11,607 nt of DNA from JADHOX01 sp038120515. GTDB taxonomy: Bacteria; Pseudomonadota; Alphaproteobacteria; Rickettsiales; JABIRX01. Below the pieces are notes generated by a model. The model was given only the letters and a program-made list of their open reading frames with translations, was not told the DNA's origin and did not search any database. Shown in pieces: positions 6,293-11,607 of this stretch. Positions within the stretch are counted from its first letter, which is position 1, and each line of letters begins with the position of its first letter. The stretch spans positions 1 through 11,607 of the forward strand of contig JAYOLW010000028.1 in assembly GCA_038120515.1 (NCBI GenBank), read 5' to 3'. The translations under genes and the position numbers were made by a program.

Positions 6293-7693
6293 ATGAGTAA
6301 TAATAAAGGAAAAAATACAAGCAGTATTTGGGGTGGTGTCTTTGAAAAAGCTCCTGATGAAATCATGACAGAAATTAACGCCTCAATTGATTTCGACAGA
6401 AAGCTTTTCCGTGAAGATATTCAGGGCTCTATAGCGCATGCTAAGATGCTTGCTAAAGTTAATATTATCACCGAATCGGAGGCCACAAAAATTATTGATG
6501 GCCTTACAAAAATAGAGTTAGAAATAACCAAAGGTGAATTTAAATTTTCTAAAGAGCATGAGGATATTCACATGAATATCGAGATGCGCCTTAGAGAGAT
6601 CATTGGTGATGTCGCCGGAAAATTGCATACAGCAAGGTCTAGAAATGATCAAGTAGCAACAGATTTTAAATTATTTGTACGCAATGCTTCATTATCGGTT
6701 AGCAAGGAATTAAGCAGTTTGATTCAAGCTTTGCTTAAAAAAGCGGATGAATATGTTGATTATATTTTACCTGGCCATACCCATCTGCAACCTGCTCAGC
6801 CGATTAGTTTTGCGCATCAATTGCTAGCATATCTAGAAATGTTTAAACGTGATGCTTCACGTTTTGAAGATTTGGTCAAAAGGCATAATACTTCGCCCCT
6901 TGGCAGTGCTGCTTTGGCTGGCACTCCATATCCAATCGATCGGGATTTTACCGCTAAGCAATTAGGCTTTGATGCTCCTACAGCTAATTCGTTAGATGCA
7001 GTTTCATCAAGGGATTTTGCCTTGGAGTTCTTAAGCAATGCTGCAATTATGCAAAGTAACCTTACTAGACTTGCAGAAGAAATTGTCGTATTTATGAATC
7101 CAAATTTTGGTTTTATAAGTTTATCTGATAGTTATACGACTGGATCATCTATTATGCCACAAAAGAAAAACCCAGATGCAGCAGAGCTTGTGCGCGGTAA
7201 AGCGGGTAGGGTATATGGTAATTTAGTTAGCTTACTTACTGTTATGAAGTCATTGCCTTTGGCTTATTCAAAAGATATGCAAGAGGATAAAGAGCCAGTT
7301 TTTGATAGTTTTGAAAATATTATGATTTGCCTTAAAATAACTACAGGTATGATCAATGATCTTAAAGCTAATAAAACCAAAATGTTTGAGGCAACAGAAA
7401 AAGGATTCTTAAATGCAACAGATGTTGCTGATTGGTTAGTTGCAAATCTCAATATTCCATTTCGTGATGCGCATCATGTTACTGGCGCTATTGTTGCTTT
7501 TGCAATTAAGAATAACAAGACTTTGTCAGATTTAACTTTAGTTGAAATGCAAAATTTTGAATCAGGAATCACTCAAGATATTTTTGCTGCAATTAAAATT
7601 GAAAATTCAGTAAATAGTCGAACTTCCCATGGTGGAACTGCATTTTCTGAAGTAAGAAAAGCAATTGCAAAACTTAAAGCAGAGTTAAAATGA
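6293..7693 (+). CDS. argH: Argininosuccinate lyase
   Basis: Cleaves argininosuccinate to arginine and fumarate, the last step of arginine synthesis; a cytosolic homotetramer of the fumarase/aspartase superfamily. At 466 aa the length is normal. Signatures: IWGGVFEKAPDEIMTEINAS (12-31, typical ArgH N-terminus), TARSRNDQVATD (113-124), GHTHLQPAQP (161-170, general base region) and GSSIMPQKKNPDAAELVRGK (284-303, with the catalytic serine on the flexible loop). Key residues are all present. ATG 6293 fits the N-terminus; the nearest AAGG is 20 nt upstream, too far for a good ribosome site. The stop TGA overlaps the ATG of the next gene (ATGA), so argH heads a probable argH-lptM-lysA-pilin operon. 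The fumarate it releases is a substrate of the fumC product. Confidence 0.97.
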   Translation: MSNNKGKNTSSIWGGVFEKAPDEIMTEINASIDFDRKLFREDIQGSIAHAKMLAKVNIITESEATKIIDGLTKIELEITKGEFKFSKEHEDIHMNIEMRLREIIGDVAGKLHTARSRNDQVATDFKLFVRNASLSVSKELSSLIQALLKKADEYVDYILPGHTHLQPAQPISFAHQLLAYLEMFKRDASRFEDLVKRHNTSPLGSAALAGTPYPIDRDFTAKQLGFDAPTANSLDAVSSRDFALEFLSNAAIMQSNLTRLAEEIVVFMNPNFGFISLSDSYTTGSSIMPQKKNPDAAELVRGKAGRVYGNLVSLLTVMKSLPLAYSKDMQEDKEPVFDSFENIMICLKITTGMINDLKANKTKMFEATEKGFLNATDVADWLVANLNIPFRDAHHVTGAIVAFAIKNNKTLSDLTLVEMQNFESGITQDIFAAIKIENSVNSRTSHGGTAFSEVRKAIAKLKAELK

Positions 7694-7794
7694 GAAAATT
7701 ATTAATTTGTTTATCATTAATTTTTATTGTAAGCTGCGGAACTAAAGGCGCACCTTATTTAATAAAAGACGAACCAATAAAACAAGAAGATTAA
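7690..7794 (+). CDS. lptM: LptM-type small lipoprotein (34 aa)
   Basis: A tiny gene between argH and lysA. It starts at the ATGA overlap with the argH stop and ends 3 nt before lysA. The product has a lipoprotein signal (MRKLLICLSLIFIVSC, with cysteine 16 as the acylated residue) followed by CGTKGAPYLIKDEP, which matches the 'CGxKG.xY.P' core of LptM (E. coli YifL). LptM is an outer-membrane lipoprotein that helps assemble the LptD-LptE lipopolysaccharide translocon. Such a lipoprotein just before lysA is a pattern I know from Alphaproteobacteria, and E. coli places yifL beside dapF, another diaminopimelate-pathway gene. The identification rests on lipobox, motif and context, which agree; shortness is the main doubt. 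If right, it implies that the cell makes an LPS-type outer membrane. Confidence 0.85.
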   Translation: MRKLLICLSLIFIVSCGTKGAPYLIKDEPIKQED

Positions 7795-7797
7795 GAG

Positions 7798-8997
7798 ATG
7801 GATTTTTTCAATTATAAAAACGATATCATGCATGCTGAAGATATGGCTTTGACTGATTTAGTTAAGCAATATCAGACACCATTTTATCTTTATTCTAAGC
7901 AAACAATTTTAAGACATTTTCAGCTATTTAATGATGCGCTTAAACTTAAAAATAAAAAAATTTGTTATGCGGTTAAGGCCAATACAAACCCTTATGTTCT
8001 TAAAGCTTTAGCAGAAGCTGGAAGTGGCGCTGATGTTGTTTCTAAAGGTGAGATTGAGGCGGCAATTTCTGCTGGAATCAAGCCTCAAGATATTGTCTAT
8101 TCTGGAGTTGGTAAGACTAAGCCCGAAATTGCTTATGCTATCGATCAGGATATTTATCAATTTAATTGTGAGTCGAAAGAAGAAATCTTCATGATTGATG
8201 AAATTGCGGCTAGTAAAAATAAAGTTCAAAATATTGTACTCAGAATTAACCCTGATGTTGATGCTAAAACTAATGCGAAAATCTCAACTGGTAAAAAAGG
8301 TGATAAATTTGGTATTGATTTAGATTATGTACCAACAGTCTTGGATCAAATTAAAGATCTTAAAAACATCTGTTTTAAAGGAGTTTCAGTTCATATTGGT
8401 TCGCAGATTACAGAAACTGGACCATTTGCTGATGCTTTTGCTGTAACTGTTGATTTTGTTAAAAATTTAATAGCTAAGGGACATAAGATTGAGCGTCTTG
8501 ATCTTGGTGGTGGCGTTGGTGTTCCTTATGGTGATAATAAAACTATCTCAATTGCTGATTATGCAGAAGTGGTTCATAATGCGCTTAGAGACTTGCCTGA
8601 TTTAAACTATATTTTTGAGCCAGGACGTTTGTTAGTTGCTAATGCTGGTATTTTAGTCACACAGGTAATTTTGATAAAACGTGTTCCTGGTAAGAATTTT
8701 TTAATTGTTGATAGTGCAATGAATGATTTGCTTAGGCCTGCACTTTATTCTGCTAAACATCAGTTTTTACCTGTTGTAAAAGATGATAATAAATCAGAAG
8801 AAATTTATGATATTGTCGGCCCAGTTTGTGAGACAAGCGATGTTTTTGTGCGTGACATTAGCTTTCCAAAGCAGGAGCCTGATGATTATTTGATAATAAG
8901 GTCAACAGGTGCCTATGGAGCCGTTATGGCATCAACTTATAATTCAAGGCAATTGATTAAAGAATATCTAATAGATGGTAATAGAATTTTTATTTAA
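7798..8997 (+). CDS. lysA: Diaminopimelate decarboxylase
   Basis: PLP-dependent fold-type III enzyme that decarboxylates meso-diaminopimelate to L-lysine, the last step of lysine synthesis. The 399-aa protein has KICYAVKANTNPYVLKAL (54-71) with the PLP-binding lysine 60, SVHIGSQI (197-204), the phosphate-binding LDLGGGVGVPYG (234-245), EPGRLLVANAG (274-284), GPVCETSDVF (341-350), whose Cys-Glu pair completes the neighbouring subunit's active site, and STGAYGAVMASTYNSR (369-384). All catalytic positions are present. AGAAGA upstream of the ATG is a moderate ribosome site. It sits between lptM (3-nt gap) and a pilin-like gene (3-nt gap). With argH it indicates that at least the final steps of arginine and lysine synthesis are retained. 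Confidence 0.97.
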   Translation: MDFFNYKNDIMHAEDMALTDLVKQYQTPFYLYSKQTILRHFQLFNDALKLKNKKICYAVKANTNPYVLKALAEAGSGADVVSKGEIEAAISAGIKPQDIVYSGVGKTKPEIAYAIDQDIYQFNCESKEEIFMIDEIAASKNKVQNIVLRINPDVDAKTNAKISTGKKGDKFGIDLDYVPTVLDQIKDLKNICFKGVSVHIGSQITETGPFADAFAVTVDFVKNLIAKGHKIERLDLGGGVGVPYGDNKTISIADYAEVVHNALRDLPDLNYIFEPGRLLVANAGILVTQVILIKRVPGKNFLIVDSAMNDLLRPALYSAKHQFLPVVKDDNKSEEIYDIVGPVCETSDVFVRDISFPKQEPDDYLIIRSTGAYGAVMASTYNSRQLIKEYLIDGNRIFI

Positions 8998-9000
8998 TCC

Positions 9001-9672
9001 ATGCTGAAATATAATTTTGCTAAAGGCTTTACTCTATTTGAACTTGCTTTACTAATTGTTATTTCATCAACTTTAATCTTTGGATTTTTAAAAGGTCAGG
9101 ATCTGATTATGCGTGCTGGCTTAAATAAAATAATCAACGAGGTTACTACTTATCGCGCTGCGATAGCCACATATCATTTAGCTTATGGTTATTATCCAGG
9201 TGATGATCCAAATGCAGCATCTTATTTTGATACAGTATCAAATGGTGATGGCGATGATAATATTGAGTGGGCTAGTGAGAGCATAAATGCTGATTATGCA
9301 ATTATGGAAGGAGGCTTAATGCCGTTGGGTACAACATATACTGCATATGATTACAGTCTTGTGAATAGACTTTCTGGTTATAAAAATAGTCGTTATCATC
9401 CACCGACAACTTGTGCCGCACTTAATAATGAAGAAATAGGAATTAATTGTCACCAATTAGGATCATCATTACATATGAATGAGGCTGTGCTAAAACCAAG
9501 AGATCATTATTGGATAGATTCCAAACTTGATGATGGTAAACCGCTTAGTGGCAAGATTAGATTTAGAATTATAAAAGATGTAAATTCAACAACTTGCGGT
9601 GATAGTTCAGGCTATTTTTTGGACAAAGAAGAGGTTGGCTGTAATTTAACTTACGATATTACTGTTGAATAG
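9001..9672 (+). CDS. Type IV pilin-like / pseudopilin protein
   Basis: A 223-aa protein with a prepilin-type leader: MLKYNFAKG then FTLFELALLIV, giving cleavage between G9 and F10 and the expected Glu at mature position 5 (E14). The hydrophobic helix extends to about residue 30. It shares with the pilin-like protein at 2312-3133 the segment AIATYHLAYGYYPGDDPNA (54-72; 11 of 19 positions identical), an NGDGDDNIE patch (81-89), D-x-K-L-D-D-G followed four residues later by glycine (173-184), and a similar beta-strand end (YDITVE). Cysteines at 138, 150, 199 and 214 could form disulfides. The gene begins 3 nt after the lysA stop without a good Shine-Dalgarno sequence, so it is probably translated by coupling in the argH-lptM-lysA operon, an odd place for a pilin. 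Which machine it serves cannot be told; no assembly genes are near. Confidence 0.82.
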   Translation: MLKYNFAKGFTLFELALLIVISSTLIFGFLKGQDLIMRAGLNKIINEVTTYRAAIATYHLAYGYYPGDDPNAASYFDTVSNGDGDDNIEWASESINADYAIMEGGLMPLGTTYTAYDYSLVNRLSGYKNSRYHPPTTCAALNNEEIGINCHQLGSSLHMNEAVLKPRDHYWIDSKLDDGKPLSGKIRFRIIKDVNSTTCGDSSGYFLDKEEVGCNLTYDITVE

Positions 9673-9685
9673 CTTTTGTACCTAT

Positions 9686-10504
9686 CTATGAATTTAGATA
9701 AATGCTGATATTGGCATCAGCAAGATTCTGTTCAATAAAGTCTTTAATTGCTTCTTGAGATAAGGATTCTGCGATTAATTCTTTTACTTGTTCATATTCT
9801 GCTGGTTGAGTATTGCGTTCATCAACATATTTTATAATGACCCATTTGTCATTAATTTGGATAGGTTGTGAGATTTGGTTTTGTTCTAATCCCTCTAGAG
9901 CTAAGATAATTTCTGGTTGTAACTGATCTTTCAATACAAAGCCAAGATCGCCACCATTTTTAGCAGAATCTTTATCTAGAGATTTCTTTTCTGCCTGCGA
10001 TGCAAAAGCAGATGGATATTTATTTAAGATATTTTTTATTTTGTTAGCATCCAATTCTGTGCCAACAGAGATATAGCTTAATTGAACATCTTTCTTGCCT
10101 TCTAGTTTTTTGACAAGCTGGTTATATTGCTTACGAATCTTTTCCTCTGTTACAGCATTTGCTGCGATGTCACTATAAAGTTTTTTAGTTAAAACTTCAT
10201 TTTCAAAAATTCTAAGTGATTTTTGATATTCTTCAGATTTGTTTAATTTACGTTTTTTGGCTTCGTTTATAGCAATTTCATTTATAATTGCTTCTTTGAC
10301 AATGACTTGTTTTTGCTCTGAAGTTAGATCATTAAATTGAATCCCTGCAAGGTTTTGATTCTTTAACGCGATTTTATTTAATGCGGTTTGAGCTTCATCT
10401 AAAGTTATTTGCCCACCATTATATTCAGAGACAATATTTTGAGATTTGTTATTTATGCAAGATATTAGCAAGAGCAGGCTTAAGATAGATATAATTTTAT
10501 TCAT
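9686..10504 (-). CDS. Parvulin-type peptidyl-prolyl isomerase lipoprotein (PrsA/SurA-like)
   Basis: A 272-aa lipoprotein: signal peptide ending in LLISC (cysteine 16 acylated). Residues about 25-135 form a helical SurA-N-like chaperone region, and about 138-230 look like a parvulin domain: LSYISVG (142-148), a KNGGDLGFVLKDQLQPEI stretch (182-199) with the conserved 'GGDLG', and ISQPIQINDKWVIIKYVDER (211-230). Parvulins isomerise X-Pro bonds; in the periplasm such proteins help fold outer-membrane or secreted proteins. The order (lipid anchor, helical N-domain, single parvulin domain, helical tail) resembles PrsA and SurA/PpiD relatives. The first parvulin strand lacks the typical histidine ('ARHIL'), reading LSYISV instead, so isomerase activity may be weak and chaperoning the main job. 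It converges with the pilin-like gene (13 nt between stops). Confidence 0.85.
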   Translation of the reverse strand: MNKIISILSLLLLISCINNKSQNIVSEYNGGQITLDEAQTALNKIALKNQNLAGIQFNDLTSEQKQVIVKEAIINEIAINEAKKRKLNKSEEYQKSLRIFENEVLTKKLYSDIAANAVTEEKIRKQYNQLVKKLEGKKDVQLSYISVGTELDANKIKNILNKYPSAFASQAEKKSLDKDSAKNGGDLGFVLKDQLQPEIILALEGLEQNQISQPIQINDKWVIIKYVDERNTQPAEYEQVKELIAESLSQEAIKDFIEQNLADANISIYLNS

Positions 10505-10678
10505 GGTTTTATTTTCGTTTTTAAATTTTTGTTTAATTTATTTAGCTAATTTGGCTTATTAGTCAATTTCTAAAGTTCTCTGAACTATAGATTTGAAATA
10601 GCGTAAGGGTGTCGAAATTCTTGTTTTTATGTTTTATTAGTCACATTTGTACCATTCTCCTTCATCTTCGGGGTCTTC

Positions 10679-10713
10679 CGGATCTTTTTCCCTTTTCTCA
10701 AAGGTTAGATCCG
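10679..10713. repeat. Nested palindrome inside copy A
   Basis: CGGATCT (10679-10685) pairs perfectly with AGATCCG (10707-10713); inside it CCTTT (10691-10695) pairs with AAAGG (10700-10704) around a 4-nt loop. The inner stem is conserved in copy B, the outer 7-bp stem is not. There is no T-run after it that would make a typical terminator on either strand, although the plus strand has TTTTT inside the stem. Confidence 0.6.
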
Positions 10714-10747
10714 TGCCACTGCTTCTTGTGATAAATTTCACATATTC
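10682..10747 (-). repeat. 66-nt direct repeat, copy A
   Basis: Aligns without gaps to 11516-11581 with six mismatches, same orientation, 834 nt apart. Together the two copies bracket the 188-aa lipoprotein gene. Confidence 0.9.
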
Positions 10748-10823
10748 CCCTTTAAAATTTAGCTCTGTTTATTATTTTTTGTGATGAATCTTAAAGGTTT
10801 TTTATAAAACTTTCTAATTATTA

Positions 10824-11390
10824 TCAGAATTTGATTTTATATAAACCATTCTTTTTGAGTTTTAATTTAGCATTTTTAATACGTGTTTGTAAAAACTCAT
10901 CTAATGAAACAACATATAGCTTTTCGTCTTGAGTAGTATGTTTCCCACCATATACATCAAAAAGAAATTTTACAGAGTCCGCAGTACTTCTTTTTAATAC
11001 ATATTTTGCTTCATGACGATCAGAGAATATAATATTGTTATCCTTATAGCCGTAAATAGCTAAATTCTTAATATAGACTCCACAAAATTTTGAAGTGAAA
11101 ATCACAAAGCATCTATGATAATCAAACGATATTTTGATATCAATATCATCTTTTATTGCATTATCTGAGGATATTAATTTTTCTTTTAAACCATTCTCTA
11201 TAATTTCTGAAATTGCTTCTTTTGATAAAAATTGATCAAATTTAGGATTACCGCCAACAGCATCATTGATAACTGTGATTTGCAAATCAATATTTTTTAC
11301 ATCAAAGTTATTTTGCAAATATTCGTAAGAACTATTACTTGAACATGAGGAAATAAAGATAAAATAGGTTATGATTAATAGCTTTTTCAT
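10824..11390 (-). CDS. Lipoprotein of unknown function (188 aa)
   Basis: I do not recognise this family. The start MKKLLIITYFIFISSC is a clear lipoprotein signal with cysteine 16 as the acylated residue, so the protein is membrane-anchored and faces the periplasm or the cell surface. The mature part is mixed alpha/beta with no membrane segment: a strand LQITVIND (36-43), an amphipathic helix KEAISEIIENGLKEKLI (57-73), a strand pair around DIDIKISFDYHRCFVIF (82-98), then CGVYIKNLAIYGYKDNNIIF (103-122). Cysteines 94 and 103 are placed to form a disulfide. The last 20 residues are strongly basic. The ATG has no Shine-Dalgarno sequence. The gene lies between the two copies of the direct repeat and downstream of the right-edge gene on the same strand, so it may be co-transcribed with it. 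A function as partner of that gene is possible but not shown. Confidence 0.75.
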   Translation of the reverse strand: MKKLLIITYFIFISSCSSNSSYEYLQNNFDVKNIDLQITVINDAVGGNPKFDQFLSKEAISEIIENGLKEKLISSDNAIKDDIDIKISFDYHRCFVIFTSKFCGVYIKNLAIYGYKDNNIIFSDRHEAKYVLKRSTADSVKFLFDVYGGKHTTQDEKLYVVSLDEFLQTRIKNAKLKLKKNGLYKIKF

Positions 11391-11488
11391 TTTTGTTAGT
11401 GTCTTGAAGTTTTGAGGGAGGATTGTTTACATTAATCTTTGTTAAATACAAGCGTAATATTAATATTGTATATATTGTGTGTCGTTTT

Positions 11489-11607
11489 CTAGCCACGCTT
11501 GTGCCATCCTCCCGCATCTTCTTCCCTTTTCTCAAAGGTTAAGCCCGTGCCACTGCTTCTTGTTATAAATTTCACGTATTCTTCATATACTTCATCTTCA
11601 CTATCAT
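11489..11607 (-). CDS. C-terminal end of an unknown protein (5' end beyond window)
   Basis: The last 38 residues and TAG stop (11489-11491) of a gene that enters from the right on the minus strand; the frame is open to the window edge. The visible part starts acidic (DSEDEVYE), then has EYVKFITRSSGTGLTFEKRE and ends in AGGWHKRG. The match to the fragment at 10637-10747, with silent third-position changes, supports this frame as the coding one. A longer open frame on the same strand (11335-11535) from a TTG is shifted relative to it and is rejected. I do not recognise the tail. Product and size cannot be judged. Confidence 0.65.
   Translation of the reverse strand, partial: DSEDEVYEEYVKFITRSSGTGLTFEKREEDAGGWHKRG
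11516..11581 (-). repeat. 66-nt direct repeat, copy B
   Basis: Partner of the copy at 10682-10747 (60 of 66 nt identical), here lying inside the C-terminal coding region of the right-edge gene, 8 codons after the window-edge codon and ending 9 codons before the stop codon. Confidence 0.9.

Larger units (their letters stand above)
10637..10747 (-). pseudogene. Headless C-terminal fragment related to the gene at the right edge
   Basis: Read on the minus strand in one open frame, this encodes EYVKFITRSSGTDLTFEKRE followed by an acidic, proline-containing tail and a TAA stop (10637-10639). The first 22 codons (10682-10747) match 60 of 66 nt of the C-terminal coding region at 11516-11581, and 20 of 22 residues are identical. 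Upstream of the match the similarity stops and the frame closes at 10769-10771 without an ATG. A GTG at 10739-10741 has GGGG five bases upstream, so a 34-aa peptide starting there is formally possible. The frame is still clean, three of the six differences are silent, and the tail differs from the other copy by whole codons. Remnant of a duplicated gene is the simplest reading; a coding mobile repeat or a true small gene are alternatives. Confidence 0.55.
10505..10823. other. 319-nt stretch without an intact gene
   Basis: The left third is AT-rich upstream sequence of the parvulin lipoprotein gene, with a weak minus-strand promoter candidate (TTGACT at plus 10561-10566, TAAATA at 10539-10544, spacer 16). 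The middle holds a headless coding fragment homologous to the right-edge gene (separate entry). The right part follows the stop of the 188-aa lipoprotein gene and has only a weak AT hairpin (10793-10813). I see no tRNA or other RNA gene. Confidence 0.6.

Noticed and set aside
9703..9722. Perfect 7-bp hairpin TGCTGAT/ATCAGCA as a shared terminator between the convergent genes
   Set aside because: It lies inside the coding end of the parvulin gene and is not followed by a clear T-run on either strand; the second nearby hairpin (9683-9700) is AT-only.
10637..10741. Confident call of a 34-aa gene from GTG 10739-10741
   Set aside because: The GGGG five bases upstream is attractive, but the encoded peptide is the tail of a larger protein elsewhere, so a remnant is more likely; kept as an alternative only.
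11335..11535. Open frame of 66 codons on the minus strand starting at TTG
   Set aside because: It is frame-shifted relative to the conserved tail of the right-edge gene and runs into the start of the 188-aa lipoprotein gene; no ribosome site and no recognisable protein.
1..11607. CRISPR array, insertion sequence or prophage genes
   Set aside because: No regularly spaced short repeats, no transposase or integrase motifs and no phage structural genes in any frame.

Overview
This is an AT-rich window (roughly one third G+C by eye) from a Gram-negative bacterium, most likely an alphaproteobacterium. The best pointer is the block tlpA / argH-lptM-lysA, an arrangement I know from Alphaproteobacteria. 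The low G+C, the A/T-ending codons and two pilin-like proteins carrying a PGD motif would fit a Rickettsiales-like or other reduced lineage. Intact argH and lysA argue against a classical, amino-acid-auxotrophic Rickettsia. The lineage is inferred from gene content; no rRNA gene is present.

Layout. 1-1221 (+): 3' part of a Mur-ligase-type protein with a hydrophobic N-terminus. 1226-1519 (-): ArsR-type repressor, convergent with it. 1520-1950: gene-free stretch with two copies of one extended -10 promoter and several hairpins between them, followed by a 60-aa orphan gene (1951-2133, +). 2312-3133 (-): pilin-like protein. 3257-4654 (-): fumC. 4929-5384 (+): ruvC. 5412-6234 (-): tlpA-like thioredoxin followed by bolA, a tight pair. 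6293-9672 (+): argH, a 34-aa LptM-type lipoprotein, lysA and a second pilin-like gene, packed with overlaps or 3-nt gaps and probably one operon. 9686-10504 (-): parvulin-type lipoprotein. 10824-11390 (-): unknown lipoprotein. 11489-11607 (-): the C-terminus of a gene running off the right edge.

Most of the window is housekeeping: fumarase (TCA cycle), RuvC (Holliday junction resolution), ArgH (last step of arginine synthesis), LysA (last step of lysine synthesis). Several genes concern the envelope: the Mur ligase, TlpA, LptM, the parvulin lipoprotein and the two pilin-like proteins.

The less ordinary parts are: (1) the last codons of the right-edge gene recur as a headless fragment at 10682-10747, so a lipoprotein gene is bracketed by two direct copies, and the fragment copy is strongly palindromic; (2) the twin-promoter, hairpin-rich stretch at 1700-1900, a candidate small RNA locus; (3) two related pilin-like genes at separate sites, one inside the arginine/lysine operon; (4) a Mur ligase with a membrane segment where canonical MurF has its substrate-binding domain.
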